Origin: Entrophospora sp. SA101
Taxonomy: Eukaryota; Glomeromycota; Glomeromycetes; Entrophosporales; Entrophosporaceae
DNA length: 29,395 nt
Assembly: GCA_958430865.1 (NCBI GenBank)
Contig: CAUDNR010004050.1
Location: forward strand, 7,322-36,716
Direction of reading: 5' to 3'
Shown here: positions 9,430-19,931 of the stretch, piece after piece
Layout: each line of letters opens with the position of its first letter
How positions within the stretch are numbered: position 1 is the stretch's first letter
Notes under the pieces: model-generated
The model's input: only the letters and a program-made list of their open reading frames with translations
Told to the model about the DNA's origin: nothing
The model's database searches: none
Program-made: the position numbers and the translations under genes

Positions 9430-10531
9430 GAATTGGGAAAACCAAAAGAATGTAACAAGTGTAAAGCAACAAGATACTCTGATAAATTTTGTGAAAATTG
9501 TGTTAGTCTACATTTGCAAAGTCTTTTCAATAATTGGACGAACATCCGGAAATGAGATAATTGATAACTTTATTCAACAATGTCAAAGCTTTCATCTCCT
9601 CCAACACATATTTTAGATTGGGTAAATACCTTATGAGCAATTTGAAAATATAAAAAAGTTGACAAAATATCGATTCAGTTCAATTTCCGGGGGGGGAGAG
9701 GAACTATTTGTGATTTTATGGTGAAAAATAAAAAGGAATTTATTTATGATGAGCTTACCTTGTAGTATTAAAATCATTAAATAATTCAAGTAATCCAGGA
9801 AAATATTTTTTTATGGGGTAATTAAGCTTATATATAAACTAAATTAAATTAAACCATTTATTTTATTTTATTGATTGATTTAATTTATATAATTAATTAC
9901 AGGCATCAAATTATTGTAAAATTAAATCAAATTTTGTTGTTAATTAATTGTCATTATATAATTAATTCCCAGGAAACGGAAATTATGAAATAGTTTTTAA
10001 TTATCATCCGGTGGGAAATTTAAAAGATTATTTACAAAATAATTTGACATCAAACGACAGAATTCGAATTTTAGACATTTATGTAATTCATTGTCTGAAG
10101 ATTATGTGGACCAGTTGATGAAGAACTATCAAATAAACCTATGGAATTGTATCATATATTGCACCGGAGCTATTTAAAGGAACCAAGAAACAAAGAATCA
10201 GATATCTATAGTGTTGGTATGTTAATACGGGAATTATTTGCAGGCAACCCACCATTTGATAATAGAGCTCATAATCATTGCTTAATTATAGATATATATA
10301 TGTGGAGGTTTACGACCACCAATATTACCAGTAACACCTGATGATTATGCACTAATGATGCAAAGATGTCGGGATGCGGATCTATTAAAAAGACTAACTA
10401 TTAAAGAGCTTTGGGAATTTGCCGATGATAAATTAAAGGAACTGATGAAGATATTGGTGGTGATGATGGTGATAATAATAGTAGTAGTAATAGTAGTAGC
10501 AATAGTAAATAGTAATTTACAACAAGCATAG
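9430..10531 (+). pseudogene. Protein kinase pseudogene with Cys-rich N-terminus
   Basis: The order of a fungal tyrosine-kinase-like protein can be followed across several frames. First come four Cys as ECNKCK and FCENC, and NNWT. After a 1-nt shift comes SGNEIIDNFIQQC, then ILDWVN. After another shift comes PYEQFENIKKLTK, then a Gly-rich patch at a G-run (9690-9699). Subdomain V then appears as NYHPVGNLKDYLQNNLTSND with RIRILDI. The activation/APE region reads VSYIAPELFKGTK, followed by SDIYSVGMLIRELFAGNPPF. The end is GGLRPPILPVTPDDY and RCRDADLLKRLTIKELWEF. The catalytic HRD and DFG segments are missing, and at least four frameshifts or deletions occur. It ends in a GAT/AGT trinucleotide run and TAG at 10529-10531. 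Such kinases are expanded in these fungi; this copy is dead. Confidence 0.85.
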
Positions 10532-10926
10532 AATATTAAATTATGAAATACCTAATTTAAATTTAAACAATAGTGATAATTTATTAAGTGATCTTGATAT
10601 TAATTCTGTTATCTGAAATATTAATTAATAATAATAAAGGATAAATAGTTGTAAGGTTGATAAGGTTGAAAATTTGATTTCACCATTATTGATTTCATTT
10701 AAATTTTTTATTTTGTTTATGTTTTATCATATTATCTCTTTAAAAAAATATTTGTATGTCGCTCACCACTCCCTATTAGAAATATAGCGCTGTAATTGAA
10801 AAAAGAAATCCAACTTTATATTAATTTAATTTAGGCATTACCAAAGGAATTGGAAATTGGAAATTGACACGTGACAATACATTCGGCAGAGGAAAGTAAA
10901 CTAACAATGCAATCAAACAGAGATAA
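10532..10926. other. AT-rich intergenic DNA
   Basis: 3' flank of the kinase pseudogene. No gene or clear repeat is seen. Confidence 0.4.
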
Positions 10927-11220
10927 TTAATTGATTTCCATTTGCTTTTGGAAATCTTCATGTTCATCTGTTGATTCTGTAAATTGATATTCATGCATTG
11001 AATCTAATTCATCTTCTTCAACTTCCTTGATCAAAACTTTTAACTTTTTCTGTCGCAAGAACACCAGCACCCGCATCCTGACTCTTTGTCAAAAGTAACA
11101 AAGAGCTGTAGCCACGTTTCCATTTTCTTCGTGATTTGATAATTTTTGGAAGTTCTATAATTTTGCCAAGTTCAACATAATCGTAGGGCTCAATTAAAGG
11201 TATTTCTTCACCAAAAATTG
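10927..11220 (-). pseudogene. Unidentified coding-like fragment, frameshifted
   Basis: On the minus strand an open stretch starts YSIFGEEIPLIEPYDYVELG and runs through KSRRKWKRGYSSLLLLTKS with coding-like composition. It then needs a frame change near 11080 to continue as VLVFLRQKKLKVLIKEVEED..DSMHEYQFTESTDEHEDF, ending in TAA at 10927-10929. The tail is acidic. I do not recognise the family. A short intron instead of a frameshift cannot be excluded, but no good splice sites were found. Confidence 0.35.
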
Positions 11221-11345
11221 AATATCATTGTTTAACTATTTTTATCATCATATTAATAATAATATCAGATTTGTTATAAACTTGAAAATACCATTACTTA
11301 GAGTTCATTTTTCCAATTTGATAAAAAAACTTGTAGATAACAAAA

Positions 11346-11459
11346 ATGATTAACAATATTGATCCACTTATATCTAAGTTTGAATTTCAGATGTTAAATC
11401 TTAATACCTTTACTGGGCCTGATTTAGTAGGTAACGGTGAAAGGTTGGTTTCATGGTGA
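11346..11459 (+). other. Short coding-like ORF of 37 codons upstream of ACOX
   Basis: Frame starting MINNIDPLISKFEFQ and containing NTFTGPDLVGNGERLVSW, stop TGA at 11457-11459. The composition is more protein-like than the surroundings, but it is short and unrecognised. It may be a gene relic, or leader sequence of the oxidase transcript, which starts 140 bp further on. Confidence 0.25.
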
Positions 11460-11599
11460 ACTTAGGGGGCAGTTTCTTTTTTGTGTAACATTTATCTTCA
11501 TTGTCAAAAAATTATGTATCGTAAAAAATAAAAAAAAACCAATATTGATCTACCTAAAAAAGGTAATCTATTTATTAAATTCGCTACGTTATTTCCACA

Positions 11600-14439
11600 A
11601 TGTCTGCATTAGATCGACTTGTTACAATACAGAACCATTTAAAACAACCAACTGGCTCTATTGACTTAGCAAATGAACGTGCTAATGCAAAATTTGATGT
11701 TAAACAATTACATTGGTTGTTTGAAGGTGGAAAGGAATATTCTGATGCCTTGGTACGAGTACAAATATAAACATGCAATTATAATGTTGGTATTAATTAC
11801 GACTTTCCACTTTTATAGGATTTAGCGTATCAAATAATTCAACGTGATCCAGATTTATATATGACTGCTGGTCACAATTTTGATTTAACTAGACCAGAAG
11901 AGCGCGAACAGTAAGTTTTATATTTTTTTATTTAGAGGAAAATAAAAATTGAGGCAAAAAAATAAGAAAAATAATTTGATTCATTTTTTTATCAAGCGTT
12001 GCACGACAAATTCGACGTTTCAAAGAATTGGAAAAATCATTAAATGATCCATTGTTATTGGAAGCTTTAAAGAATGCTTTATAGTAAAAATTAATTTCTA
12101 ATCAATTATGAGAAATTTTGTTAAACTATAATAAATTAATTAATTTTCTTATTATTATTATCAGCATGTATTCTGCAAGTTATAAAATGAAAGTATATGT
12201 TAACGATGTTTTATTTTATCAGACATTTAAAATATTTGGTACACCAGAACAATATGATAAATGGACAGATGATGTTAAAAATTGGCGTATTGTTGGTTGT
12301 TTTGCAATGGTAAATTATCTGTCTTTCTTATGAATAAATAAATCTCTAAATTTCAACATTTACAATTATTTTTTCTTTAAAAAATACAGACCGAACTGGG
12401 TTACAGGTAAGGTCAATTGATAAAGTATCACTGTAATATTTATATAAAGTTTAAATTTAAATTCAATTTTTTTAATTAATTTTTATTAAAATAGCTCTTT
12501 TATTCGTGGGTTAGAAACAACTGCAACATACAATCAAGCGACAGATGAGTTTATAATTCATTCACCAACATTAATGTCAACCAAATGGTGGATTGGAATG
12601 GCTGGTCAGACTGCAACACACTCATCTGTACTTTGCCAAACTATTGTCAATGGAAAAGATTGTGGTTTAAATTGGTTTATTGTACCATTACGTGATCATG
12701 AAACAGCAAAACTATTACCAGGTGTTACTGCTGGAGATTTAGGAGCAAAATCTGGACGTAATGGATTGGATAATGGATGGATACAATTTTCTTGTGTTCG
12801 TATTCCACGTGAAAATATGTTGATGAAATGGTCAAAAGTTACAAGAGATGGTAAATTCACACCCTCGCCTAATCCTGCTATATTTTATGCAACACTTATT
12901 TGTGAAAGATTGGCATGTTTACCAGCTGTGAAGAATTTTCTCTCACAAGCATTAACTGTTGCTTGTAGATATGGATGCGTTAGAAGACAGGGTCCAAATA
13001 AGGAAAAAATCATGGATTATCAAACACATTATGTTAGATTGATGCCTTGTGTTGCAAGTGTTTATGTTTTCAACGTTGTTAATAAGTAAGATTATATACA
13101 AATTCTATCTTAATATTTAATATTATAAATTTATTATAATGTTTAGTCTATTTAATTTATAAAAAATAAAAGACTTGTTAGTAATAGATGGGAGGAAATT
13201 TTAAGTTATACACAAACAAATCAACAAGAGTTTCTTAGAAATATTGGCGATATCCATGTAATATCATCAGGAATTAAAGTAACATCAACATGGTGGGGAT
13301 GTGAAGTTTTAGAAAGATGTAGACGTTCATTAGGTGGACATGCTTATTCATCATATAATGCTATTGGTGGCGCTATTGATGATTTTGGTGTTCTTACAAC
13401 TGGTAAAATAATTAATAATAATTTTGGGATTAAAATTAATTCAAATAAATGATTAATTAATTTGTAATAGGTGGTGGAGATAATTATGTACTTATACAAC
13501 AAACAGCGGTATGAATTGATTGATGTTTGTTTATTTTAAAAGAAATATATATACAAAATGTACAAATAATTTTATTTATTTAGAAGTATTTGTTGGAAGC
13601 TATAAAAGATGTTTTTGAGGGAAAGAAAGTCCATGGATCTGTTAAATATTTGAATAATTATAATAAATATATTGAAGCTTCAAAGAGTAATTTAACAAGT
13701 CTAGAACAATTATTAGATTTGTATTATAGTTTAGAAATGTATACTTGGCTTGTTGTTAAAAGGGTAAAATTATTTATATTTGTGTATTTGTATATATTTT
13801 CATATTCACATATATTTACCCAAATGTATATATTTGTAGATAAAATTCCTAGCAAGTGTAAAAAATATAACAACAGATTCAAACAGATGGAATGAGAACC
13901 AAGTATATTTGGTGAAATTGGGGGAAATCTATACACATCAATATATGATGTCAGAATATATTAGAGGCCTGGAAATCTATAGCCAGAGCACCACTACAGA
14001 ATACAAAAACTTATTGCCAATCTTGACAGATTTAGGTCGATTATGGTTTATACATGTGATTCATGACTCATTGGAATTGTATTTGGAAGAAGGGTATTTC
14101 ACCAGAGAACAAGTTGATTTGGTAAGAAGGGCTTATTTAGATTTGTGCAAGCAGTTAAGAGAACAGGTTATACCACTTGTTGATGCTTGGGGACTGCCTG
14201 ATTTTATTATTAAAGCTCCATTAGGAAGATATGATGGTGACATTTATACAGGTAATTAATTAATTATATTACCTAACTGGAGGAGTGATGTATTTCAAAG
14301 TTTTTTTTTCTTATTAATAACATTTTTTGTTTTGGTAGCATACTTTGATGTAATTAGATCTGCACCTAATTGTATTGGTGTACCAAAATATTGGCAAGAT
14401 CATATTAAACCATTAACTAGTTCTACCACTAATTTCTAA
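11600..14439 (+). CDS. ACOX: Peroxisomal acyl-CoA oxidase (complete, 11 exons)
   Basis: Exons: 11600-11752, 11819-11910, 11997-12083, 12165-12309, 12390-12406 (17 nt), 12495-13085, 13173-13402, 13471-13508, 13584-13763, 13840-14251, 14339-14439. All phases fit: 2046 nt, 681 aa. It is an FAD enzyme of the first step of peroxisomal beta-oxidation, passing electrons to O2. Visible are GTPEQYDKW and the FAD/substrate block CFAMTELGYSSFIRGLETTA, then WWIGMAGQTATHS and the helical C-terminal half with CRRSLGGHAY and GGGDNYVLIQQTA. Odd points: the usual catalytic Glu of the EGDN/EGEN motif is Gly440, while Glu302 in LICERL sits where isovaleryl-CoA dehydrogenase keeps its base. The N-terminus has RLVTIQNHL (residues 6-14), a PTS2-like signal, and the C-terminus (TTNF) lacks PTS1. 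Confidence 0.95.
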
Positions 14440-15160
14440 TAATCTATTCTGGTAAATTAATTTAATATTTTTTTTCATAATTTATTGTATTTGTAAAAAT
14501 AAAAATAATTATATATGGTACAAAACCAAACAATGAACATTTTTGATGTCAAAAGATTCGAATGGTCCATATTTAATAATCAGATACTGTTAAATTGAAG
14601 GCATTTGTATAGCAGGGCTTTCGGAATATTGTTTTATTTAAATTATAATCAATTGTTTTAAATTTAAATTTACCAGTTAATATAGGAGCCCTGGAATAAG
14701 ACCTCATCTGATATGTATTTGGAGGAATTAAAGGATCTATAAGACCAATAAAAACTGTATTTAGGTTATCATGATGTGGAAATTAAAGTTGGAAATGATG
14801 GCCAGGATAATGTTAAAATCTTTTGTATTTTATCAAATAATTATCACATATTCTTAAATCAATAGTTGATATTATGAAATTTTTAATGATTTGATTATAA
14901 AACAAAGTTGCTTAATTTCACTTTTAGTAAGCCTTATTGAATGCATGTTTAAAAGGCAGAAAAAATAATGTTAACATCTTAATTAATATGAGAAAGAAGC
15001 CCTTGGATTGTATAATTTACAATTATATGCATTGCAGTATTTATTTAATTACACTGTTAATGCAATTTTTCTAGGGAAATAACAAATAATTAAGGCAAAA
15101 TTCTGTATTATCCTTCCTACCTTCCAAATGCTTAAGGGTAGGGGGAATCATGTGATAATT
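14440..15160. other. AT-rich intergenic DNA, 3' flank of ACOX
   Basis: It holds the presumed 3' UTR of the oxidase. A weak inverted repeat CAGGGCTTTCGGAATATT / AATATAGGAGCCCTG (14614-14697) is present without a target duplication. No gene is seen. Confidence 0.4.
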
Positions 15161-15162
15161 TA

Positions 15163-16023
15163 CAAGTCAACCTCCTAAGTGCACCCCCCTTGGGAATGAG
15201 TGGGTGCGTGCATTTAGGGAATTAAAGCATTTTATTGGCTGCACATATTAGTGACTCATGTGACACTAAAAATTTTTAAACTACAAAAAAAAAAAAAAAA
15301 TCAAGACATGAATCTATCTATTGTAATTTGTTCCATTATATTTATTTTTTTTTAAGTTAATATATTTTTTCAAAAGAATTAACTGATTTTGCTTGTTCAT
15401 TGTATGGTCAATTTCCAAACTTGTTAACTATGGTAGAAATAAGTTGATAAGAATGTTAGCCAAAATGGTTTTTGAAAAAATCAATTTTGGCAAGCAATTT
15501 TGGATTTATAATATTCTTTGTATCAATAGACATACAAAATCTACCCAGCCTTTTAATATTTAATTAAAAGTCCAAATAATTTTAGATGTAATTTTGGCAA
15601 CTAATAAAATTAATTTCAGCATTTATGAAAAACTATTTCACCCTTATTAAGAGAGTCAACTTCAGCTAACATGCTTACAATTGACTCAATTGGGTGACTT
15701 TTTGATGCAATTAATTGAGTCATATGAAAAAATATAACTAATTGAGTCAAGACACAATTAAAAATTGAGATTTTGGGAATTAAGTCAAAGCCAAATTTGT
15801 AAAATTTTCTAAGGTTACACGATCAACAATGCATAAAATCACGTGTAAGTCACGGTCGTGCATTTAGGGAGGGTGGTTTATATAGTTGGGAATGAAAAAA
15901 GACCATGCAGTGCAGGTATAGTGGGGTGCAATTATCTCTTAAGCCCCGGGCTTGGGAATGAGTGAAAGTGTGCATTTAGAGAGGGGTGTGCATTTATGGG
16001 GGTGCATTTAGGGGGGTTGACTG
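15163..16023. mobile_element. Tc1/pogo-like non-autonomous element, 861 bp, TA flanks
   Basis: The left end CAAGTCAACCTCCTAAGTGC and the right end (reverse complement CAGTCAACCCCCCTAAATGC) form terminal inverted repeats of about 27 bp. TA lies immediately outside on both sides (15161-15162, 16024-16025), as expected for Tc1/mariner-superfamily insertion. Subterminal direct repeats TTGGGAATGAGTg...TGCATTTAG(G/A)GA occur at both sides (about 15190 and 15952), and GTGCATTTA is repeated several times at the right. No transposase frame is visible. Confidence 0.7.
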
Positions 16024-16400
16024 TACCAATAAATAAACAAAATGGAATGAACAGAAAATAATTTTTTGTATAATTTTGTAACTTCTGTGCTTGCTCCTCC
16101 CAGTTTACTTTACTTTTTTTACTTTTGTTCTAACCTAACCAGCTTTTTTTCCCCTTTCATTAAGGTTGTCATTTCTTGTCTTGCTCCTCAATTCCCTCAG
16201 CCACTGTCCATCTTCCCCCCTCTTCAAATGCTTTTAGCTTCTTCTCAGTCTTTTCATAATATCCTTCTGCTTTATTTATTCACTGCCTAATTTCTTCATA
16301 TGTTGTCATTTTTAAAAGATTTTTTTATTTAGATTGTTTTTATGGATAATTTCGACCAATGATAAATTAGTGGGCACATGACTTGGAATTTTACGAATTA
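16024..16400. other. No feature seen between two elements
   Basis: Pyrimidine-rich stretch (about 16080-16290) with an open frame of low complexity; I do not consider it a gene. Confidence 0.35.
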
Positions 16401-16408
16401 GACAAAAG

Positions 16409-16562
16409 TAGTAAGTAGTGATGGGCATAAAAATTATCTTTTAAAATGATCAAGTTATCAAGTAGCTAATAACTCTTGCTCAGAATGAAATAGTTAATAA
16501 ATGGCTAATAGCTAATTAATAACTTGAATTATTAAGTGTATGGTTAAAAATTCCCATAACTA
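16409..16562. mobile_element. hAT-type MITE, 154 bp, with 8-bp target duplication
   Basis: Flanked by identical GACAAAAG (16401-16408 and 16563-16570). The right end inward reads TAGTTATGGGAATTTTTAAC. The left side carries TAGTGATGGGCATAAAAATT preceded by TAGTAAG, so the ends are imperfect inverted repeats and the left end has a small duplication. The interior has TAGCTAATA/GTTATTAA repeats and no gene. The size and the 8-bp duplication indicate hAT mobilisation. Confidence 0.75.
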
Positions 16563-16850
16563 GACAAAAGAAAATTATTTTTATTTCATGAATTTCAATG
16601 GCTATTTCACTGAATGAAAAATCAAGATTCAATCCAATCTTTTTATCAAATAACTGTGGTGCAAAGTTTTTCCATAAAGTATCAATTTCTTTCAGATATC
16701 TCTTTTCACCAAACATTTTACTAGGCTGTATTTTTTCCCAGCCTCTATTTTCATCAATCATTTTATTGATTCTTTGGTTTATATTACAGAGCTGGTTGTA
16801 ATTTTTATAATGAGGAAAAAGACCAAGATTAATAAGCCACAGATGAATTC
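16563..16850 (-). pseudogene. Unidentified coding-like fragment bordered by a hAT MITE
   Basis: The minus strand is open for about 95 codons from near 16845, starting IHLWLINLGLFPHYKNYN. It continues through MIDENRGWEKIQPSKMFGEK and RYLKEIDTLWKNFAPQLFDK to EIAIEIHE at about 16590. The frame then runs into the MITE at 16562 and stops there. Composition is that of a real protein. No homolog comes to mind, and no start or splice sites could be fixed. It is probably a gene piece cut by the insertion, or a decayed member of a repeated family. Confidence 0.45.
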
Positions 16851-16957
16851 AGTGATAAAGGTAAGCATTTTCATCAAATATTTTAAAGAAAAAAGCTATT
16901 TTATTTTGATTTCAAGTTTTGGATTTTTAAGGTTGTAAAATAAACAAGAGTTATGGT

Positions 16958-17150
16958 TAAGGTTGCTTGCCGAAACCTCTTAATGACTGCCAAAACTCTA
17001 ATAAACAATTAGTGTGTAACCTGCCAAAACTCTGCTAATTGTCAAAATCCCTAAATGTGAAACTCTGCCAAAACTCTAACAAACAATTAGTGTGTTACCT
17101 GCCAAAACTCTAACAATTGATTTCCAGAGGAGTTTTGACAAGCAACCATA
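16958..17150. mobile_element. hAT-type MITE, 193 bp, with 8-bp target duplication
   Basis: Ends TAAGGTTGCTTGCCGAAACC (left) and, as reverse complement, TATGGTTGCTTGTCAAAACT (right) form imperfect inverted repeats. They are flanked by identical GTTATGGT at 16950-16957 and 17151-17158. The interior holds a direct repeat of about 60 bp: TGCCAAAACTCTAA(T/C)(A)AAACAATTAGTGTGT(A/T)ACCTGCCAAAACTCT twice. No coding frame. Confidence 0.85.
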
Positions 17151-17332
17151 GTTATGGTAATGATTTTTGATATTATTTATTAAAGAATTTTTATTTTGAA
17201 TTTTTACCTGCTTATTTATAATTTTTTTCCTTATACTTGAAGCTGAAGAAGAAATGATAAAAAGTGAAAGAATCTTGGCAACCCTATTTTAGTATGAACA
17301 ACAATAATAAATAATTTCTTTATTTGAATCAT

Positions 17333-17539
17333 CAGGAAATTTTTTCTGATGCAGATTTATGTAATTATTACACTATTTACATAAGTTTATAGTGGGCCCT
17401 GTAATATTATGCAAATAAGCATACAAAAATTATGCAATTATTACATTGGGTGTAAATATTACATAATTTTTTATGCAAATATTACAACTTTACATATTAA
17501 AATTTATGGACGTAATATTACAGTGGGGAAAATTTCCTG
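17333..17539. mobile_element. Short inverted-repeat element, 207 bp
   Basis: CAGGAAATTTTTT at 17333 faces AAAATTTCCTG ending at 17539. The outer bases extend the symmetry (ATCAT left, ATGAT right). The inside is rich in ATTACAT / TAATATTAC words in both orientations. It looks like a MITE, but the target duplication is not clear. Confidence 0.55.
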
Positions 17540-17544
17540 ATGAT

Positions 17545-18353
17545 CCTGAAACTTTTGGTATGTAATACAAATGTTCAATTTGTCTGGTTTTGTTGTTGCA
17601 GATGCCCATATATAAAATTTGAAAATTTAATCAACAATCATTTTTGTAATAAATAGTTAACATATAGAATTTCACATGTATAGTAATAGTCTTTAGATGT
17701 CTAATTATTATTATTATTAAAACAAACGAAAAATGACACAAAACTCATAGCACCGCCTTTTCCCTTGCTTGGATTTTTTTTGTTTTGTTTGGTATAATTT
17801 TGGTTGTGTTTATGTTTTCCTATATTTGTCAATAAAACAGTAGTAGAGGAAATAAAACAAGTCATTATCATGCTCATATTTGGAATAAATGAGCTGAATG
17901 AATGTACAGAATGTACAGGAACATATGGATCCAAGAAAACTCAACTTTTACTAAACAGAATTCTTTGGGAAGAATGAAATGAAAAAAAATCAAGGTGCTT
18001 CTTATGATTAATGAAAATTATCTTTTCCTTGATTGAAAAGATTGGCATGTGTGAGAGATTATTAATTATTAAAGGACCTTTTTACAATTTGTTATTGATA
18101 GATCTACATCTGCACCACAAAACAAGATAATACTTGAGAAAAACCCCATACCTAAATCCAATAGTCAAAACTCATTAAACTAAATATGTTTTCACAAAAA
18201 ACCTTAATAAAATTGGCTTATAGAAAGATAAACTTTAATAAGAACAGATAAAAAACATCAGTTTATCATGTGTATTTATTCATTTTATCAATGCATAATC
18301 TTAATGACTGTATAATATTTTATTCCAAAGCATTATTAAGACAATCAGCACTC
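17545..18353. other. AT-rich intergenic DNA, nothing identified
   Basis: No supported gene. A minus-strand 77-codon frame (17701-17934) starts in an ATT repeat and has no recognisable domain, so it was not called. Confidence 0.4.
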
Positions 18354-18947
18354 CACCTCACAATTCGCCCCTGCCTGACCGCCCTACATTTCATTAAATC
18401 CTATTGGATGCAAGATGGAAATTTTTTCTTAAAATATATATTTGAGTAACACAATAATTTGACCCACTAGATTGATTAATATTAAAAGGTGATTGTCTCC
18501 CTTTAAATTTTTATTTATTATACAAAAGTCTGCTAATGAGAAATTCCAATAGCATATCTTGTTTGTTTGTGTTGTGGGGTCATAGAAAATAATTATCAAT
18601 AGTAGTAGTTGCTGGCTGCAATAATATTATTATAAAATAGTAATAATAATGTAAATTTACACTAATCATACAAGAATAATTATATATCCTCAGGAAACAG
18701 TAACATATATTCTATGTGCTGTATGGGGTTAGTGCATAATATATCTATAATTTGCATATACTTTTAATACATGGGGTTTAACGGGAATGAGACAATTGTG
18801 TATCTATAATATACATAGAATAATGATGATTATCAACTACTGTTAATAAGGATTTAATTTTAACTATGAACAATGTGAAGGAATGAATAATTTTAATAAG
18901 GCGATTTACTCAAGGAAGATTAGTCCAGGCAGGCGTTATATGAGGTG
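18354..18947. mobile_element. Possible 594-bp inverted-repeat element
   Basis: CACCTCACAATTCGCCCCTG at the left matches the reverse complement of the right end, CACCTCATATAACGCCTGCC, with a gap. Both continue with CTGCCTGA or GCCTGGA. These GC-rich ends stand out from the AT-rich middle. There is no transposase frame and no evident target duplication. Confidence 0.45.
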
Positions 18948-19499
18948 AAATAGGCAGAAAGAAAGGGACCCCATTGACAAAAATCCAATTTAGAGAAATT
19001 GACAAAAAAAAACTGTTTTGAAGGAAATTAATTACTAGTGTTTTCACAACTTTAAAGAAAAAATTTATTTAGGTATGGATTCTAAGCTAAAAAAAGAGGT
19101 AAATATTTTATTAATTAAGATGCTAGATAGATGATAATTAGAATTATTATTATTACAATGATGTTTAAAAAAAATTAAAGTGTATCGTTTAAAACTTAAT
19201 TAATCAAGAACTCAAAAAATTTTTTGAAAAAAAAAAGAGTAATGATTACTTAATCTTCTCTCTGAGTAATTAGTATTAGTTTAACATTTTTTTAAAAAAA
19301 TGAAAGAATTGAAATCAAAATGTCTAACGAAATATTATTTTCTTTAACAATATTTATTTAGGACATCTTTATGTGAAATGATTTATGTGATTTATGATAA
19401 TAATGTTTGGCAAGTAATTTCCATCCTTCAACTCATTCATTAACTCTGATCAATCTTAGAATTCTAAAATATTAATAATAAAAAAAGTATTTCCCTCAA
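18948..19499. other. AT-rich DNA, nothing identified
   Basis: No gene, RNA or clear repeat is seen. A-runs are frequent. Confidence 0.4.
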
Positions 19500-19800
19500 A
19501 ACGAAGCACTCTCTCGTTTTTAAATACATTTTGGGAGTTCATCTTGATCCTAATGACAATTATGAATTTCATCAATATCAATAGCCTTTGCGTAATTCCA
19601 CCCGTGAGATGAATATCAATCTTTTCGACTTTGTAATGTGATGATATGTGTGAACTCCTCGAAGCTCTGTATTTCAAAGTCTTAATTATGTAACATTACT
19701 GATCCAAATGCATCATCTGGTAATATTTGTTCATAAAAACAAATATCCACCGATCTCATATTCTTGCCAATTCGCTCAACCAGTTTATACCCATATCACA
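19500..19800 (-). pseudogene. Unidentified coding-like relic
   Basis: Minus-strand pieces in different frames look like protein. From about 19792 the frame reads GYKLVERIGKNMRSVDICFY then EQILPDDAFGSVMLHN and stops. Further on, HGWNYAKAIDIDEIHN (about 19610-19563) and DQDELPKCI appear. The GC content and lack of low complexity support former coding. I do not recognise it. It ends about 130 bp before the Fanzor relic on the other strand, so it need not belong to the same element. Confidence 0.35.
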
Positions 19801-19931
19801 ATTATAATATAGAAATGTTACTCTCTTGCTGCCACTAATTATTTAATTAATACCTATCTATCCATTTCTATCTTATTCCCGAGCAATTATAATAATTCAT
19901 TGTTGACGAATAACTTTCTTTAAATTAACTT

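Noticed and set aside
9263..9616. 117-codon plus-strand ORF
   Set aside because: It is out of frame with the kinase relic for most of its length and starts in the tandem repeat upstream of DUS1.
14614..14697. Possible small hAT-like element CAGGGCT...AGCCCTG
   Set aside because: Only 7 bp of the ends match well and the flanking 8-mers differ.
17701..17934. 77-codon minus-strand ORF
   Set aside because: No recognisable domain; its end is encoded by an ATT repeat.
18155..19085. Outer inverted repeat CCATACCTAAATCC / TTTAGGTATGGATTC around the element at 18354
   Set aside because: About 12 bp in AT-rich DNA over a distance of 900 bp; not enough to claim a larger element.
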